64,000 nucleotides of DNA from Phenylobacterium parvum (GCF_003150835.1 NZ_CP029479.1:1959501-2023500); one strand, 5' to 3'. Positions 17,854 through 25,812 are shown, counted from the first letter of the stretch. The notes: a model not told the origin generated them from the sequence alone. A program made the numbers and translations.

Positions 17854-18303
17854 TCAGGCGAGCTTCCCCGGAAAGGCGGCGAGCAGCCGGGCGAGGCCGG
17901 GCTCGTCCACCTGGGTGGCCGCCTCAGCCGAAGCCATCCACCGGCGTTCGCGCTGGTGGGCCTCGGGCCAGGCGTCATGGATCTCGACAACCTCCAGCGG
18001 GTAAACCTCCACCCGAACCGGCTGCAGCTGTCCCCCGGAGAGGCGCTTGTCATAGTCAAAGACGCCGATCTTGCGAGCGCGTGTCCGGCCCTCGACCCCC
18101 GCCTCCTCCCAGGCCTCGCGGGCGGCGGCCTGGTGCGGCTTGAGGTCCTTCATGGGCCAGCCCTTGGGAATGACCCAACGACGGGTTTCCCGGGAGGTGA
18201 TCATCAGGATCTCGACCCCTCCCTCCGCGCACCGCCGCCACGGCAGGGCCGCATACTGGCTCAGGCGGCGAGCGGGATTGCGGGGGATCTGGCCTGGCTT
18301 CAT
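17854..18303 (-). CDS. Nudix hydrolase (diadenosine/diphosphoinositol polyphosphate type)
   Basis: 149 residues. The Nudix box reads GWPMKDLKPHQAAAREAWEEAGVEG: the REAWEEAG core is intact while the first conserved Glu is replaced, as in the alphaproteobacterial relatives of DIPP-type enzymes with WVIPKGWPMK. It probably hydrolyses a nucleoside or inositol diphosphate-linked compound. The ATG at 18303 has GGAG six bases upstream; the frame is open to 18432, which I judge non-coding. It is convergent with the cyclophilin gene. Confidence 0.88.
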   Translation of the reverse strand: MKPGQIPRNPARRLSQYAALPWRRCAEGGVEILMITSRETRRWVIPKGWPMKDLKPHQAAAREAWEEAGVEGRTRARKIGVFDYDKRLSGGQLQPVRVEVYPLEVVEIHDAWPEAHQRERRWMASAEAATQVDEPGLARLLAAFPGKLA

Positions 18304-18413
18304 TGCGGCTCCGGCAGGGGCATGGCCGACCACACCCGCAGAGTCGCTGCACGGATGCAAGCCCGTATCCCGCCCGAGACCCCGATCACAGCCCCTTGCC
18401 CATCGGCCGGGCT

Positions 18414-18433
18414 TGTGACACCTGCCGGTCACA
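18414..18433. promoter_or_regulatory. Inverted repeat just upstream of ilvN
   Basis: TGTGAC-N8-GTCACA, a perfect six-base dyad ending 17 bases before the ilvN ATG. It could be an operator or an RNA stem near the ribosome site. The spacing does not fit a CRP site (which has N6 between TGTGA and TCACA). Confidence 0.35.
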
Positions 18434-18449
18434 CCCCAGCGAGAGCGCC

Positions 18450-18998
18450 ATGACCGATCCCCAGCCCGCCTCCGTCTATGACCTGGCCCACGAGGACCAG
18501 GCGGAGAACCTCGCCACCTTCGCCATCCTCGTCGACAACGAACCTGGCGTCCTGCACCGGCTGGTCGGCCTGTTCGCCGCCCGGGGCTACAACATCGAGA
18601 GCCTGACGGTGGCCGAGACCGACCGCAAGGCGCACACCAGCCGGGTCACCATCGTCACCCGGGGCGCGCCCCAGGTCCTGACCCAGATCGAGGCCCAGCT
18701 GCAGAAGATGGTCGCAACCCGTCACGTCCAGGACGTGACGCGCGATCCCAACGGGCTGGAACGGGAGTTGGCCCTGGTCAAGGTGCGCGGCCTGGGCGCC
18801 GAGCGCGTCGAGGCCCTTCGGATCAGCGAGATCTTCCGCGCCCGGGTGCTGGACACGACCATCGACAGCTTCATCTTCGAGGTCACCGGGGCCTCGTCGA
18901 AGATCGACAAGTTCATTGACCTGATGCGCCCCCTGGGCCTGGTTGAGCTGGCCCGTACGGGGGTGCTGTCCATCACCCGGGGCGTCGAGACCGTCTGA
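18450..18998 (+). CDS. ilvN: Acetolactate synthase small (regulatory) subunit
   Basis: 182 residues with the N-terminal ACT domain (FAILVDNEPGVLHRLVGLFAARGYNIESLTVAET) and the C-terminal activation domain (SKIDKFIDLMRPLGLVELARTG). It binds valine and tunes IlvB activity. In most alphaproteobacteria it lies directly after ilvB; here the ATG is 6.1 kb downstream with genes on both strands between, so it needs its own promoter and escapes the ilvB attenuator. The ATG follows GAGAGC. Confidence 0.95.
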   Translation: MTDPQPASVYDLAHEDQAENLATFAILVDNEPGVLHRLVGLFAARGYNIESLTVAETDRKAHTSRVTIVTRGAPQVLTQIEAQLQKMVATRHVQDVTRDPNGLERELALVKVRGLGAERVEALRISEIFRARVLDTTIDSFIFEVTGASSKIDKFIDLMRPLGLVELARTGVLSITRGVETV

Positions 18999-19002
18999 AA
19001 CG

Positions 19003-19032
19003 AAAACGGCCCGGGACCTTCGCCCCGGGCCG
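19003..19032 (-). terminator. Intrinsic terminator of aqpZ, between convergent ilvN and aqpZ
   Basis: A nine-base-pair stem CGGCCCGGG (19007-19015) / CCCGGGCCG (19024-19032). On the minus strand it is followed by TTTTCGTTT, so it best serves aqpZ. The plus-strand tail (CAATCTCTT) is a weaker terminator for ilvN. Confidence 0.75.
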
Positions 19033-19056
19033 CAATCTCTTGGGTCGTGTTCTGGC

Positions 19057-19713
19057 TCAGGCCAGCAGGCGGACCCTGTAGAGCAGGGCGCCGATCACGG
19101 CGCCGATCGCCGGGGCGACGAAGAACAGCCAGAGGTGCGCCAGGGCCGGTCCGCCGACCAGCACCGCGGGGCCGAAGCTCCGGGCCGGGTTCACCGACAC
19201 GCCCGTCACCTGGATGCCGACAATGTGGATGACGGCCAGGGTCACGCCGATCGCGACGCCGGCGAAGCCTGCGGGCGCCTTTTCGGAGGTCGAGCCCAGG
19301 ATCACGATCACGAAGAGCGCGGTCATGACGATCTCGAAGAGCAGGGCCGACTGCATGCTGAACTCACCGAGATATCCCGGGCCAAAGCCATTCTGCCCGA
19401 GGTTGGTGGTCTGGCCGCTGACCACGGCGAGGACGGCGGCCGCCGCCAGGGCGCCCGCGAACTGCGCCACCCAGTAGGTGACCATGTCCCGGCCATTCAT
19501 GCGGCCTGCGATGAAGGCCGCCAGGCTGACGGCCGGATTGACGTGGCAGCCCGAGATCGAGCCGATGCCGTAGGCCATGGCGATGATGGCCCCGCCGAAG
19601 GCGATGGAGATTCCCAACTGTCCCACATTGTCGAATCCGCCGAGCACAGCGGAGCCGCAGCCGAACAGGACAAGCGTAAAGGTGCCGATGAATTCGGCGA
19701 GCATCTTGGACAT
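19057..19713 (-). CDS. aqpZ: Aquaporin Z-type water channel
   Basis: 218 residues, six membrane segments and two half-helices with the NPA motifs SGCHVNPAVSLA and GVSVNPARSFGPAV. The arginine after the second NPA and the His in the first block match water-selective AqpZ rather than glycerol facilitators. The ATG has a strong GGAGGGTGAA ribosome site immediately upstream. The frame is open further upstream through the ssrA region but that is not coding. It is divergent from ssrA and shares a regulatory space containing a long dyad. Confidence 0.94.
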   Translation of the reverse strand: MSKMLAEFIGTFTLVLFGCGSAVLGGFDNVGQLGISIAFGGAIIAMAYGIGSISGCHVNPAVSLAAFIAGRMNGRDMVTYWVAQFAGALAAAAVLAVVSGQTTNLGQNGFGPGYLGEFSMQSALLFEIVMTALFVIVILGSTSEKAPAGFAGVAIGVTLAVIHIVGIQVTGVSVNPARSFGPAVLVGGPALAHLWLFFVAPAIGAVIGALLYRVRLLA

Positions 19714-19740
19714 TTCACCCTCCCTCCGTGGTGTTTGGAG

Positions 19741-19780
19741 GTTCACTGAGAACACCCTTACGGTGAACAGTGAATTAACC
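19741..19780. promoter_or_regulatory. Nested inverted repeat and TTAACC half-site between aqpZ and ssrA
   Basis: TTCACTG (19742-19748) pairs with CAGTGAA (19768-19774), and inside it CACC (19753-19756) pairs with GGTG (19762-19765). An alternative pairing GTTCAC/GTGAAC also exists. TTAACC, a CtrA half-site, abuts at 19775-19780, about 30 bases before the probable ssrA start. It could be an operator for either divergent gene. Confidence 0.4.
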
Positions 19781-19807
19781 CTCTCGCCTGCGACCGTATC
19801 CGACGTC

Positions 19808-20140
19808 CGGGGGGATTGAGAAGTCCGGCGTGAAAGCCTATCTCTCGGGTGTCCGGTTCGCCGGACTATGGGGATAAACGCGCACGAAATAAGCGGACTG
19901 GACCCGGGTGCGATTCCCGGCGGCTCCACCAAAACCTTTCCCCCGCTCCGGCGGGGCGGTGCGGGGCCGATCAGCATCGACAGACGTGTAAAGGTGTTGC
20001 TTTCTCCCGGCCTGGCCCACCGTTTCGGGCTTTAAACTAACTGCGAACGATAACTTCGCTGAAGAAGTTCGTCTGGCCGCGTAAGCGACCCGACGGGTTT
20101 CGACCTGAAGCCCTGGCGTCTTAGCAGCGTCAGGCGGGGC
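19808..20140 (+). ncRNA. ssrA: Two-piece (circularly permuted) tmRNA
   Basis: The acceptor piece comes first. It has a hairpin GTCCGG-TTCG-CCGGAC, then a T-arm (CCGGG-TGCGATT-CCCGG) and CGGCTCC ACCA ending at 19931. After a ~31-base spacer with its own hairpin, the coding piece begins with GGGGCCGA at 19963; GGGGCCG pairs with CGGCTCC to form the acceptor stem. The tag reading frame is 20043-20084 (GCG to TAA) and encodes ANDNFAEEVRLAA, giving AANDNFAEEVRLAA with the charged alanine. This order is the permuted alphaproteobacterial form that is cut into two RNAs. The outer ends are approximate. It accounts for most of the aqpZ-sspB gap. Confidence 0.93.
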
Positions 20141-20142
20141 TC

Positions 20143-20170
20143 GGAGGGGGCCTGGCAACAGAACCCCTCC
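20143..20170 (+). terminator. Possible ssrA terminator hairpin
   Basis: GGAGGGG (20143-20149) pairs with CCCCTCC (20164-20170) across a 14-base loop, followed by ACTTTCCC. The T-run is weak, so termination here is uncertain. A second stem CCTGGCG/CGTCAGG just upstream (about 20112-20133) may belong to the tmRNA 3' part. Confidence 0.4.
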
Positions 20171-20282
20171 ACTTTCCCAAGCCCTGCAGACATTTGCCCC
20201 TGGCTTCGCGCTGGGGATGGCGACTTGCGCCCGGCGCCGGGGGCGCTAGTTTGGCCCCAGAACCGCGCCCGACAGGATCCGA

Positions 20283-20783
20283 ATGGCCCAGGAACCCCCC
20301 GCACAGGACCTGATGAACTACGAGGGCATGGCCCAGGACGCCCTGCGGGGCGTGGTCAAGGCCGCGCTCCTGCGCGCAGGGGCCCCGGGTGGCCTGCCCG
20401 GCGCCCATCACTTCTACCTGACCTTCAAGACCGGCGCGCCGGGCGTGGAGGGGCCGGAAGAGCTCCTGTCCCGCTATCCGGACGAGATGACCATCGTCCT
20501 CCAGCACCAGTTCTGGGACCTGGAGGTCGGAGACCGAGATTTTGGGGTGACCCTGAAGTTTGGCGGCCGGCCCCAGTCCCTGGTGGTGCCCTACGCCGCC
20601 ATGACGCGCTTCTACGATCCCAGCGTCCAGTTCCTGCTGCAGTTCGACGCCGAGGCGGGCCCCGGGCCCCAGGCTGCGCCAGCCCCAGCGCCGCTGGCGG
20701 CCGCCCCGTCCTCCGCCGGCGTCGCCGACGCGGACCCCGAGGCGCCGAACGTCGTGTCCCTTGATCAGTTCCGGAAGAAGTGA
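20283..20783 (+). CDS. sspB: SspB, alpha-type ClpXP adaptor for ssrA-tagged proteins
   Basis: 166 residues. The folded domain (about 5-125) has the alpha-SspB features MNYEGMAQDALRGVV, HHFYLTFKT, LLSRYPDEMTIVLQHQFWDL and FGGRPQSLVVPYAAMTRFYDPS. An Ala/Pro-rich flexible linker follows, and a C-terminal ClpX-binding tail VVSLDQFRKK. SspB holds the AANDNF part of the tmRNA tag and delivers the substrate to ClpXP. The gene lies immediately downstream of ssrA on the same strand, linking tag and adaptor. Confidence 0.94.
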   Translation: MAQEPPAQDLMNYEGMAQDALRGVVKAALLRAGAPGGLPGAHHFYLTFKTGAPGVEGPEELLSRYPDEMTIVLQHQFWDLEVGDRDFGVTLKFGGRPQSLVVPYAAMTRFYDPSVQFLLQFDAEAGPGPQAAPAPAPLAAAPSSAGVADADPEAPNVVSLDQFRKK

Positions 20784-20792
20784 GGCCTGACC

Positions 20793-21278
20793 GTGTCCGA
20801 CACCCCCAAGGAGACCGGCGCCACATCGGCGGATGAGCCCCTTACCGACGAGGCGATCCTGGCCCGTTTCCACCGGACCAAGAACCAGCCCACGGGCTCC
20901 CAGACCCTGGGGTTCCGCATCACGGCGGTCAGCCAGGCCGAGAAATCCGTCGAGGTGGCCTTCGAGGCCCGGGCCGAGCTGCTCCTGAACCCGATGAAGC
21001 AGATCCAGGGCGGCTATCTCTGCGCCATGCTTGATGAATGCATGTCCGTGGCCTGCATGGTCGCCTCGGGCATGACCCATGTAGCCCCCACCGCCGAGAT
21101 GAAGACCTCCTTCTTCCGTCCTGCCCAGCCGGGACCGATCCGCGGCGTGGGACGGGTGGCGAAGTGGGGGCGGACACTGGCCTTCACCGAGGGCGAGCTC
21201 TACGACCCCGAGGGTCGTCTCCTGGCCAAGGCGACCGGCACAGCGGTCCCCACTCCCTTCAAGTCCTACAAGAGCTAG
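20793..21278 (+). CDS. PaaI-family hotdog thioesterase
   Basis: 161 residues with a hotdog fold: QIQGGYLCAMLDECMSVACMV is the active-site helix motif (QGG...LDE) and TAEMKTSFFRPAQPGPIRGVGRV the central strands. It probably hydrolyses an acyl-CoA; the acyl group is unknown. The GTG start at 20793 is nine bases after sspB, so the two are likely cotranscribed, and its stop abuts the next ATG with no gap. Confidence 0.87.
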   Translation: MSDTPKETGATSADEPLTDEAILARFHRTKNQPTGSQTLGFRITAVSQAEKSVEVAFEARAELLLNPMKQIQGGYLCAMLDECMSVACMVASGMTHVAPTAEMKTSFFRPAQPGPIRGVGRVAKWGRTLAFTEGELYDPEGRLLAKATGTAVPTPFKSYKS

Positions 21279-22049
21279 ATGCGCCTCCGGGCCCTCCCTC
21301 TCCTTCTCTTCATCGCCCTGCTGCAGGCGGTCGCCGGGCAGGCGGCGGCGGAGTCCCCCTTCCGGAACTGGGGCGCGATGGTCATCGCCGGGGACTGGAA
21401 AGGCGCCAACGGAGGTCCCACGGAGGCCTTCGACAACGCCCGGCGCGACGTCTCGGCTGAGCTTGTCCGGATGGGGTTCGAACCGGGCAACATCCTCCAG
21501 TACTCGGTGCGGCCCGAACGCTATGGCAAGGAGAAGCTGGCCAAGTCTGACATCCGGGCGATCTTCGAGGGGATGGGCCAACTTGCGGCCCGGACACCCG
21601 ATGGCTGCCTCGTCTACCTGACGACCCACGGCGCCCCGCAGGGCGCAGTCATCGACCAGTCCCTCCTGCCGCCCGGGATCCTCGCAGCCATCCTTGACCG
21701 GACCTGCGGCGCGCGCCCGACCATCGCGGTGATCTCCGCCTGCTTCTCGGGGGTCTTTGTCCCTGACCTGGGCGGCGCCAACCGCATGGTGATGACCGCG
21801 GCGCGGCCGGACCGGACATCCTTTGGCTGCGGACAGTCCAACCGTTACCCGTTCTTCGACGAGTGCTTCCTGCAAAGCGCGCCCTCGTCCCGGGACTTCC
21901 CGGCCCTCGCAGACCGGATCCGGACCTGCGTGACCGAGCGCGAGGTCAAGGAGGGCATGCGCCCACCCTCGGAGCCCCAGGTCTTCATCGGCGCGCAACT
22001 CAGGCCCGTCCTGCCCTTCTACGTCTTCCCCGCCAGGTCCCCGCCATGA
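21279..22049 (+). CDS. Exported C13 (legumain-like) cysteine peptidase
   Basis: 256 residues with a signal peptide (cleavage near AAA-ES, about residue 25). The caspase-hemoglobinase fold is indicated by the catalytic His in VYLTTHGAPQG and Cys in AVISACFSGVFVP, with a GDWKGANGGPTEAFDNARRDV N-terminal strand. Bacterial C13 members are of unknown role; plant and animal legumains cut after Asn. Its ATG directly follows the thioesterase stop (TAGATG), and its stop overlaps the next gene by four bases, implying tight coupling. Confidence 0.87.
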   Translation: MRLRALPLLLFIALLQAVAGQAAAESPFRNWGAMVIAGDWKGANGGPTEAFDNARRDVSAELVRMGFEPGNILQYSVRPERYGKEKLAKSDIRAIFEGMGQLAARTPDGCLVYLTTHGAPQGAVIDQSLLPPGILAAILDRTCGARPTIAVISACFSGVFVPDLGGANRMVMTAARPDRTSFGCGQSNRYPFFDECFLQSAPSSRDFPALADRIRTCVTEREVKEGMRPPSEPQVFIGAQLRPVLPFYVFPARSPP

Positions 22050-24076
22050 ACCGGACCTGGGCTGCCCGTGGACTTGCGGGGCTCCTGATCGCCGGCCTCC
22101 AGCTCGCCGGAGGGCCAGCCGCCGCGCAATCTCCCTCCACGGCGACTGCGGCGCGCGCGCCTGCGGGCGTGACTGCGCCCGCCGCCCCGGCGCCGGTGCG
22201 GGCCACGCCGCCCGCCGCCGAACTTGAGGCCTTCGTGGACGGAGTCGTCCGGGACGCCCTGGTTCAGGACCACATCGTCGGCGCGACCGTAGCCATCGTC
22301 CAGGACGGCAAGATTCTCCTGAAGAAGGGATACGGCGCCGCCGATCTTTCCCCGCGGCGCCCGGTGGATCCGGACCAGACCCTTTTCCGGCTGGGATCGG
22401 TGTCCAAGACCTTCACCTGGCTGACGGTGCTCAAGGAGGTGGAGGCTGGCCGGCTCAGGCTGGACGCGCCGATCAACCTCTTCCTCCCGGAACCCGTGCA
22501 CGTCCGTGACCAGGGATTCACCCGGCCGGTGACGCTGCAGAGCCTCATGTCGCATTCGGGCGGCTTCGAAGACCGCGCCCTTGGCCATCTGTTCGAACGC
22601 GACCCGGCGCGTATCCGGCCGCTGGCCGTCTACCTTCGCCAGGAGCGGCCCCGGAGGGTCCATCCGGTGGGCCAGATGTCGAGCTATTCGAACTATGGCG
22701 CCGCACTTTCGGGACAGGCGGCGGCCTGGGCGTCGGGCCGGACCTTCGAGCGCCTTGCAGAGGAAGGCCTGTTCGAGCCCCTCGGGATGAGCCGGACGAC
22801 CTTCCGGGAGCCAAGGCCGAAGCGGGCCGACCTTCCTGCGCCGATGCCGGCGAGCCTGGCGGCGGACCTTTCCCGGGGCTACGCCTGGACGGGCGCCGGC
22901 TTCCAACCGGAGTCCTTCGAGTACATTGGACAGATCGCTCCGGCCGGGTCGGCATCGTCGACGGCGGGCGACATGGCCCGCTACATGATGGTCCTGCTTG
23001 ACGGCGGCCAGGCGGGCGAAGGCCGGCTGTATGGCGAGGCTACAGCGCGGGCGCTTCGCCAGCCTCTCCGCTCCACGCCGCCCGGAATCAACGGATGGCG
23101 GCACGGCTTCATCGCCTACACCCTTCCGGGCGGCCTCCAGGGCTTCGGCCACGATGGGGCGACCCGGACCTTCATGACCAACATGACCCTGGTTCCCGAA
23201 CTGGGCCTGGGCGTCTTCATCAGCACCAACACCAGCACGGGCCGCGCACTGACCCAAAGGTTCCCCGTCCGGGTGGTCGAGGAAATCCTGGGTCGCCAGG
23301 GTGACTGGCCGCGGCCTGCGGCGCCCCAGCTCCATGCATACAAAGGCATGTACGAGGGTCGCTACCTCGGCACCCGGCGCGCCTATTCCGGCCTGGAGGG
23401 GATGCTGGAGCGCCTCTCCGGCGAGATGCAGGTGGAAGTCACTCCCGAGGGCCGCCTGTTGACCCGCGAAGGCGACCGTATCCAGTCCTGGGTCCCGGAG
23501 GGTCCGGTGACTAGCGGGCGCTTCGTCTCCGACACGGGTTGGGAGCGGCGCGTCTTTGTCATTGAGGGCGGCAAGGCCCGCAGGATGCTGACGGCCCTGA
23601 ACACCCAGGTCTATGAACGCTCGCCCTTCTGGGGCCGGCCGGGCCTGCTCGCCGCCGCGGCGGCTGCGACAGGGCTGGTCTCCCTCCTGGCCCTGGGCGC
23701 AGCCCTCTTCCGGAACCGACGGGACTTCCGGCAGACCCCGGTCCAGGCCCGGGCGGGAATCCTCCAGGCCCTCCAGGCGCTTCTCTGGCTGGCCGCCCTG
23801 GGACTGTTCCTCTTCTGGTCCGCGACCACGCCGGGAAGCGAACTCATCTACACCTGGCCCGGCCTGACCCTTCTCGCCGCGTCAGCCTGCGCCCTCGTGG
23901 CCAGCCTGCTCGGCCTCGCCTGTGCGGCCCTGCTTCCCTTCGTGCTTCGCAGCGGCCGCCGGCTGGACAGCTGGTCGCCCCGCAGGCGGGCCGGGTTTGT
24001 CCTGACCGTCGTCGTTTCCCTGGCCTTCGGCCTCCTGCTCGCGCTTTGGGGCGGATTGTCCCCCTGGGCGGGATAG
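22046..24076 (+). CDS. Exported class C beta-lactamase-like serine hydrolase with C-terminal membrane domain
   Basis: 676 residues. A signal peptide (to about 28) is followed by a Pro/Ala spacer and a penicillin-binding/beta-lactamase class C domain (about 60-400) with SVSK (SxxK nucleophile), YSNYG (YxN) and HDGAT (HxG). A beta-rich domain of about 120 residues follows, then about four membrane segments at the end (from about residue 535). The architecture is an esterase or peptidase anchored with its active domain in the periplasm. It is translationally coupled to the C13 peptidase, suggesting the pair act on the same envelope substrate. Confidence 0.87.
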   Translation: MNRTWAARGLAGLLIAGLQLAGGPAAAQSPSTATAARAPAGVTAPAAPAPVRATPPAAELEAFVDGVVRDALVQDHIVGATVAIVQDGKILLKKGYGAADLSPRRPVDPDQTLFRLGSVSKTFTWLTVLKEVEAGRLRLDAPINLFLPEPVHVRDQGFTRPVTLQSLMSHSGGFEDRALGHLFERDPARIRPLAVYLRQERPRRVHPVGQMSSYSNYGAALSGQAAAWASGRTFERLAEEGLFEPLGMSRTTFREPRPKRADLPAPMPASLAADLSRGYAWTGAGFQPESFEYIGQIAPAGSASSTAGDMARYMMVLLDGGQAGEGRLYGEATARALRQPLRSTPPGINGWRHGFIAYTLPGGLQGFGHDGATRTFMTNMTLVPELGLGVFISTNTSTGRALTQRFPVRVVEEILGRQGDWPRPAAPQLHAYKGMYEGRYLGTRRAYSGLEGMLERLSGEMQVEVTPEGRLLTREGDRIQSWVPEGPVTSGRFVSDTGWERRVFVIEGGKARRMLTALNTQVYERSPFWGRPGLLAAAAAATGLVSLLALGAALFRNRRDFRQTPVQARAGILQALQALLWLAALGLFLFWSATTPGSELIYTWPGLTLLAASACALVASLLGLACAALLPFVLRSGRRLDSWSPRRRAGFVLTVVVSLAFGLLLALWGGLSPWAG

Positions 24077-24098
24077 AACTGGCCGCCAAGGACCCCGC

Positions 24099-24151
24099 GT
24101 AAACGTCTCGTTTACCAACCACTGGGTAATTCCTGCCTATTCGTCGGCAGG
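24099..24151 (+). promoter_or_regulatory. Candidate fliF promoter elements
   Basis: GTAAACG-TCT-CGTTTAC (24099-24115) is a perfect seven-base dyad. Read as TAAA-N7-TTTA it matches six of eight positions of the CtrA box TTAA-N7-TTAA. A second dyad CCTGCC/GGCAGG (about 24132-24151) lies nearer the gene, where Caulobacter fliF has a FlbD site. Both sit in the 113-base gap before the GTG of fliF. Confidence 0.45.
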
Positions 24152-24189
24152 AAATGCAGTCCTGAGGCCGGCGCGGGAGACTGCGGACC

Positions 24190-25812
24190 GTGAACGGGAT
24201 CTTCGCCGCCCTGCAAAGATTTGGCCTCGGCCGCCTCGCCGCCTTCGCGGGCATCGGGGTGGGCATCGCAGCCGCCCTGGCCGCCGTGTTCATGAACATG
24301 GGGCGTCCCAACGCCCTCCTCTATTCGAACCTGGACCTCAAGGAAGCCGGTGAAATCACCAAGGCCCTCGAACAGGCGAACATCCGCTACGAGGCCAAGG
24401 GCGACGGCTCGACCCTCATGGTCTCGCGGGACCAGGTTGCCTCCACCCGGCTCCTGCTTTCTGGCAAGGGACTGCCGACGGCCGGGTCCGTGGGGTACGA
24501 GATCTTCGACCAGTCCAGCGTGGTGGGGCAGACGGACTTCGTCCAGCAGCTGAACCGCCAGAGGGCGCTGGAGGGTGAGCTGGCCCGGACGATCCAGAGC
24601 CTGGACGGCGTGGCCTCGGCCCGCGTGCACCTGGTCCTGCCGAAGAAGGAGCTCTTCGAGGACGAGATCCAGCAGCCCTCGGCCTCGGTCAGCATCGCCG
24701 TGGGGGCCCGAGAGCCCACCCCCGACCAGGTCCGGGCGATCCAGAACCTCGTGGCCGGCGCCGTGCCCAACATGAAGCCGGACCGGGTGACGGTGGTCGA
24801 CCAGCACGCCAAGACCCTGTCGGGGGGCGCCGAGGGCGACGCCATGGCCGCGGACGGACGCAAGTCGACCGTCGAGGCCCGCATCGCCAAGACGGTGAAG
24901 ACCCTGGTCGAGGGCGTGGTCGGCCAGGGCAAGGCCCGGGTGAACGTCACCGCTGATCTCGACCTGTCGCAGGTGACCATCCAGGAAGAGACCTTCGATC
25001 CCGATGGCCAGGTGGTGCGGTCCGAGACCACCAGCGAGGAAAACGCCAACGAAAACCAGCCCAACGCGAACGGCCAGGTCACCGCCGCCGCGAACATTCC
25101 CGGCGCACCCCCGAACGCCGACGGCACGATCGCCTCGACCTCGGGCCGGACGGGAACCACCACCAACTACGACATCTCCAAGACGATCCGGACCGAGGTG
25201 AAAGAACCCGGGCAGGTCAAGCGGCTCTCCGTCGCCGTCGCCGTGGACGGCGTCACCGCCCCTCCGGGCAAGGACGGCAAGCCGGGCGCATACACGCCTC
25301 GCCCCGCGGCGGAAATGCAGAGGATCGAGCAGCTCGTCCGCACCGCCGTTGGCTTCGACCAGCAGCGTGGCGACCAGGTCACGGTCATCAACGTCCAGTT
25401 TCCGAGCGCGGACGGCGCCGGCGGCGGGGTGGTGGCGGCCAACCCCCTGATGGGTTTCGACAAGAACGACATCATGCAGATCGTCCAGTGGGTGATCCTG
25501 CTGATCGTCGCCCTGCTGACCATCTTCTTCGTGGTTCGGCCGCTTTTCAACGGATCGGCTGGCCCCAGGACCGGCGTGACCCGCCTGGTCACCACCGTCG
25601 ACGGCCAGGGCATGCTGCCCCTGGACCCTTCAACGGGAGAGCCCCTGGCCCTTCCGGGCCCGGACCCGACCGAGATGGAGCAGAGGATCGAGATCGCCAG
25701 GATCGAGGGCCAGGTGAAGGCCAGCTCGATCCGGCGGGTCGCGGAGTTCGTGGAATCCCATCCTGAGGAATCCGTCGCCCTGCTCCGCACCTGGCTGCAT
25801 CAACCGACATGA
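24190..25812 (+). CDS. fliF: Flagellar MS-ring protein FliF
   Basis: 540 residues. N-terminal membrane segment (about 18-36) and second one near 435-455 ([19 protein letters not shown]), with the ring-building motif domains between ([19 protein letters not shown] and [13 protein letters not shown]). The C-terminal tail [21 protein letters not shown] is the FliG-binding helix. It is the base on which the switch and export apparatus assemble. GTG start at 24190. The stop overlaps fliG by four bases. Confidence 0.96.
   Translation: MNGIFAALQRFGLGRLAAFAGIGVGIAAALAAVFMNMGRPNALLYSNLDLKEAGEITKALEQANIRYEAKGDGSTLMVSRDQVASTRLLLSGKGLPTAGSVGYEIFDQSSVVGQTDFVQQLNRQRALEGELARTIQSLDGVASARVHLVLPKKELFEDEIQQPSASVSIAVGAREPTPDQVRAIQNLVAGAVPNMKPDRVTVVDQHAKTLSGGAEGDAMAADGRKSTVEARIAKTVKTLVEGVVGQGKARVNVTADLDLSQVTIQEETFDPDGQVVRSETTSEENANENQPNANGQVTAAANIPGAPPNADGTIASTSGRTGTTTNYDISKTIRTEVKEPGQVKRLSVAVAVDGVTAPPGKDGKPGAYTPRPAAEMQRIEQLVRTAVGFDQQRGDQVTVINVQFPSADGAGGGVVAANPLMGFDKNDIMQIVQWVILLIVALLTIFFVVRPLFNGSAGPRTGVTRLVTTVDGQGMLPLDPSTGEPLALPGPDPTEMEQRIEIARIEGQVKASSIRRVAEFVESHPEESVALLRTWLHQPT

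Noticed and set aside
18414..18433. A CRP/FNR-type binding site before ilvN
   Set aside because: The half-sites TGTGA and TCACA are ten bases apart instead of six. Listed only as a generic dyad.
19901..19931. A tRNA gene (T-arm and CCA end)
   Set aside because: No D-arm or anticodon arm precedes it. The T-arm pairs with GGGGCCG downstream, which is the permuted tmRNA layout.
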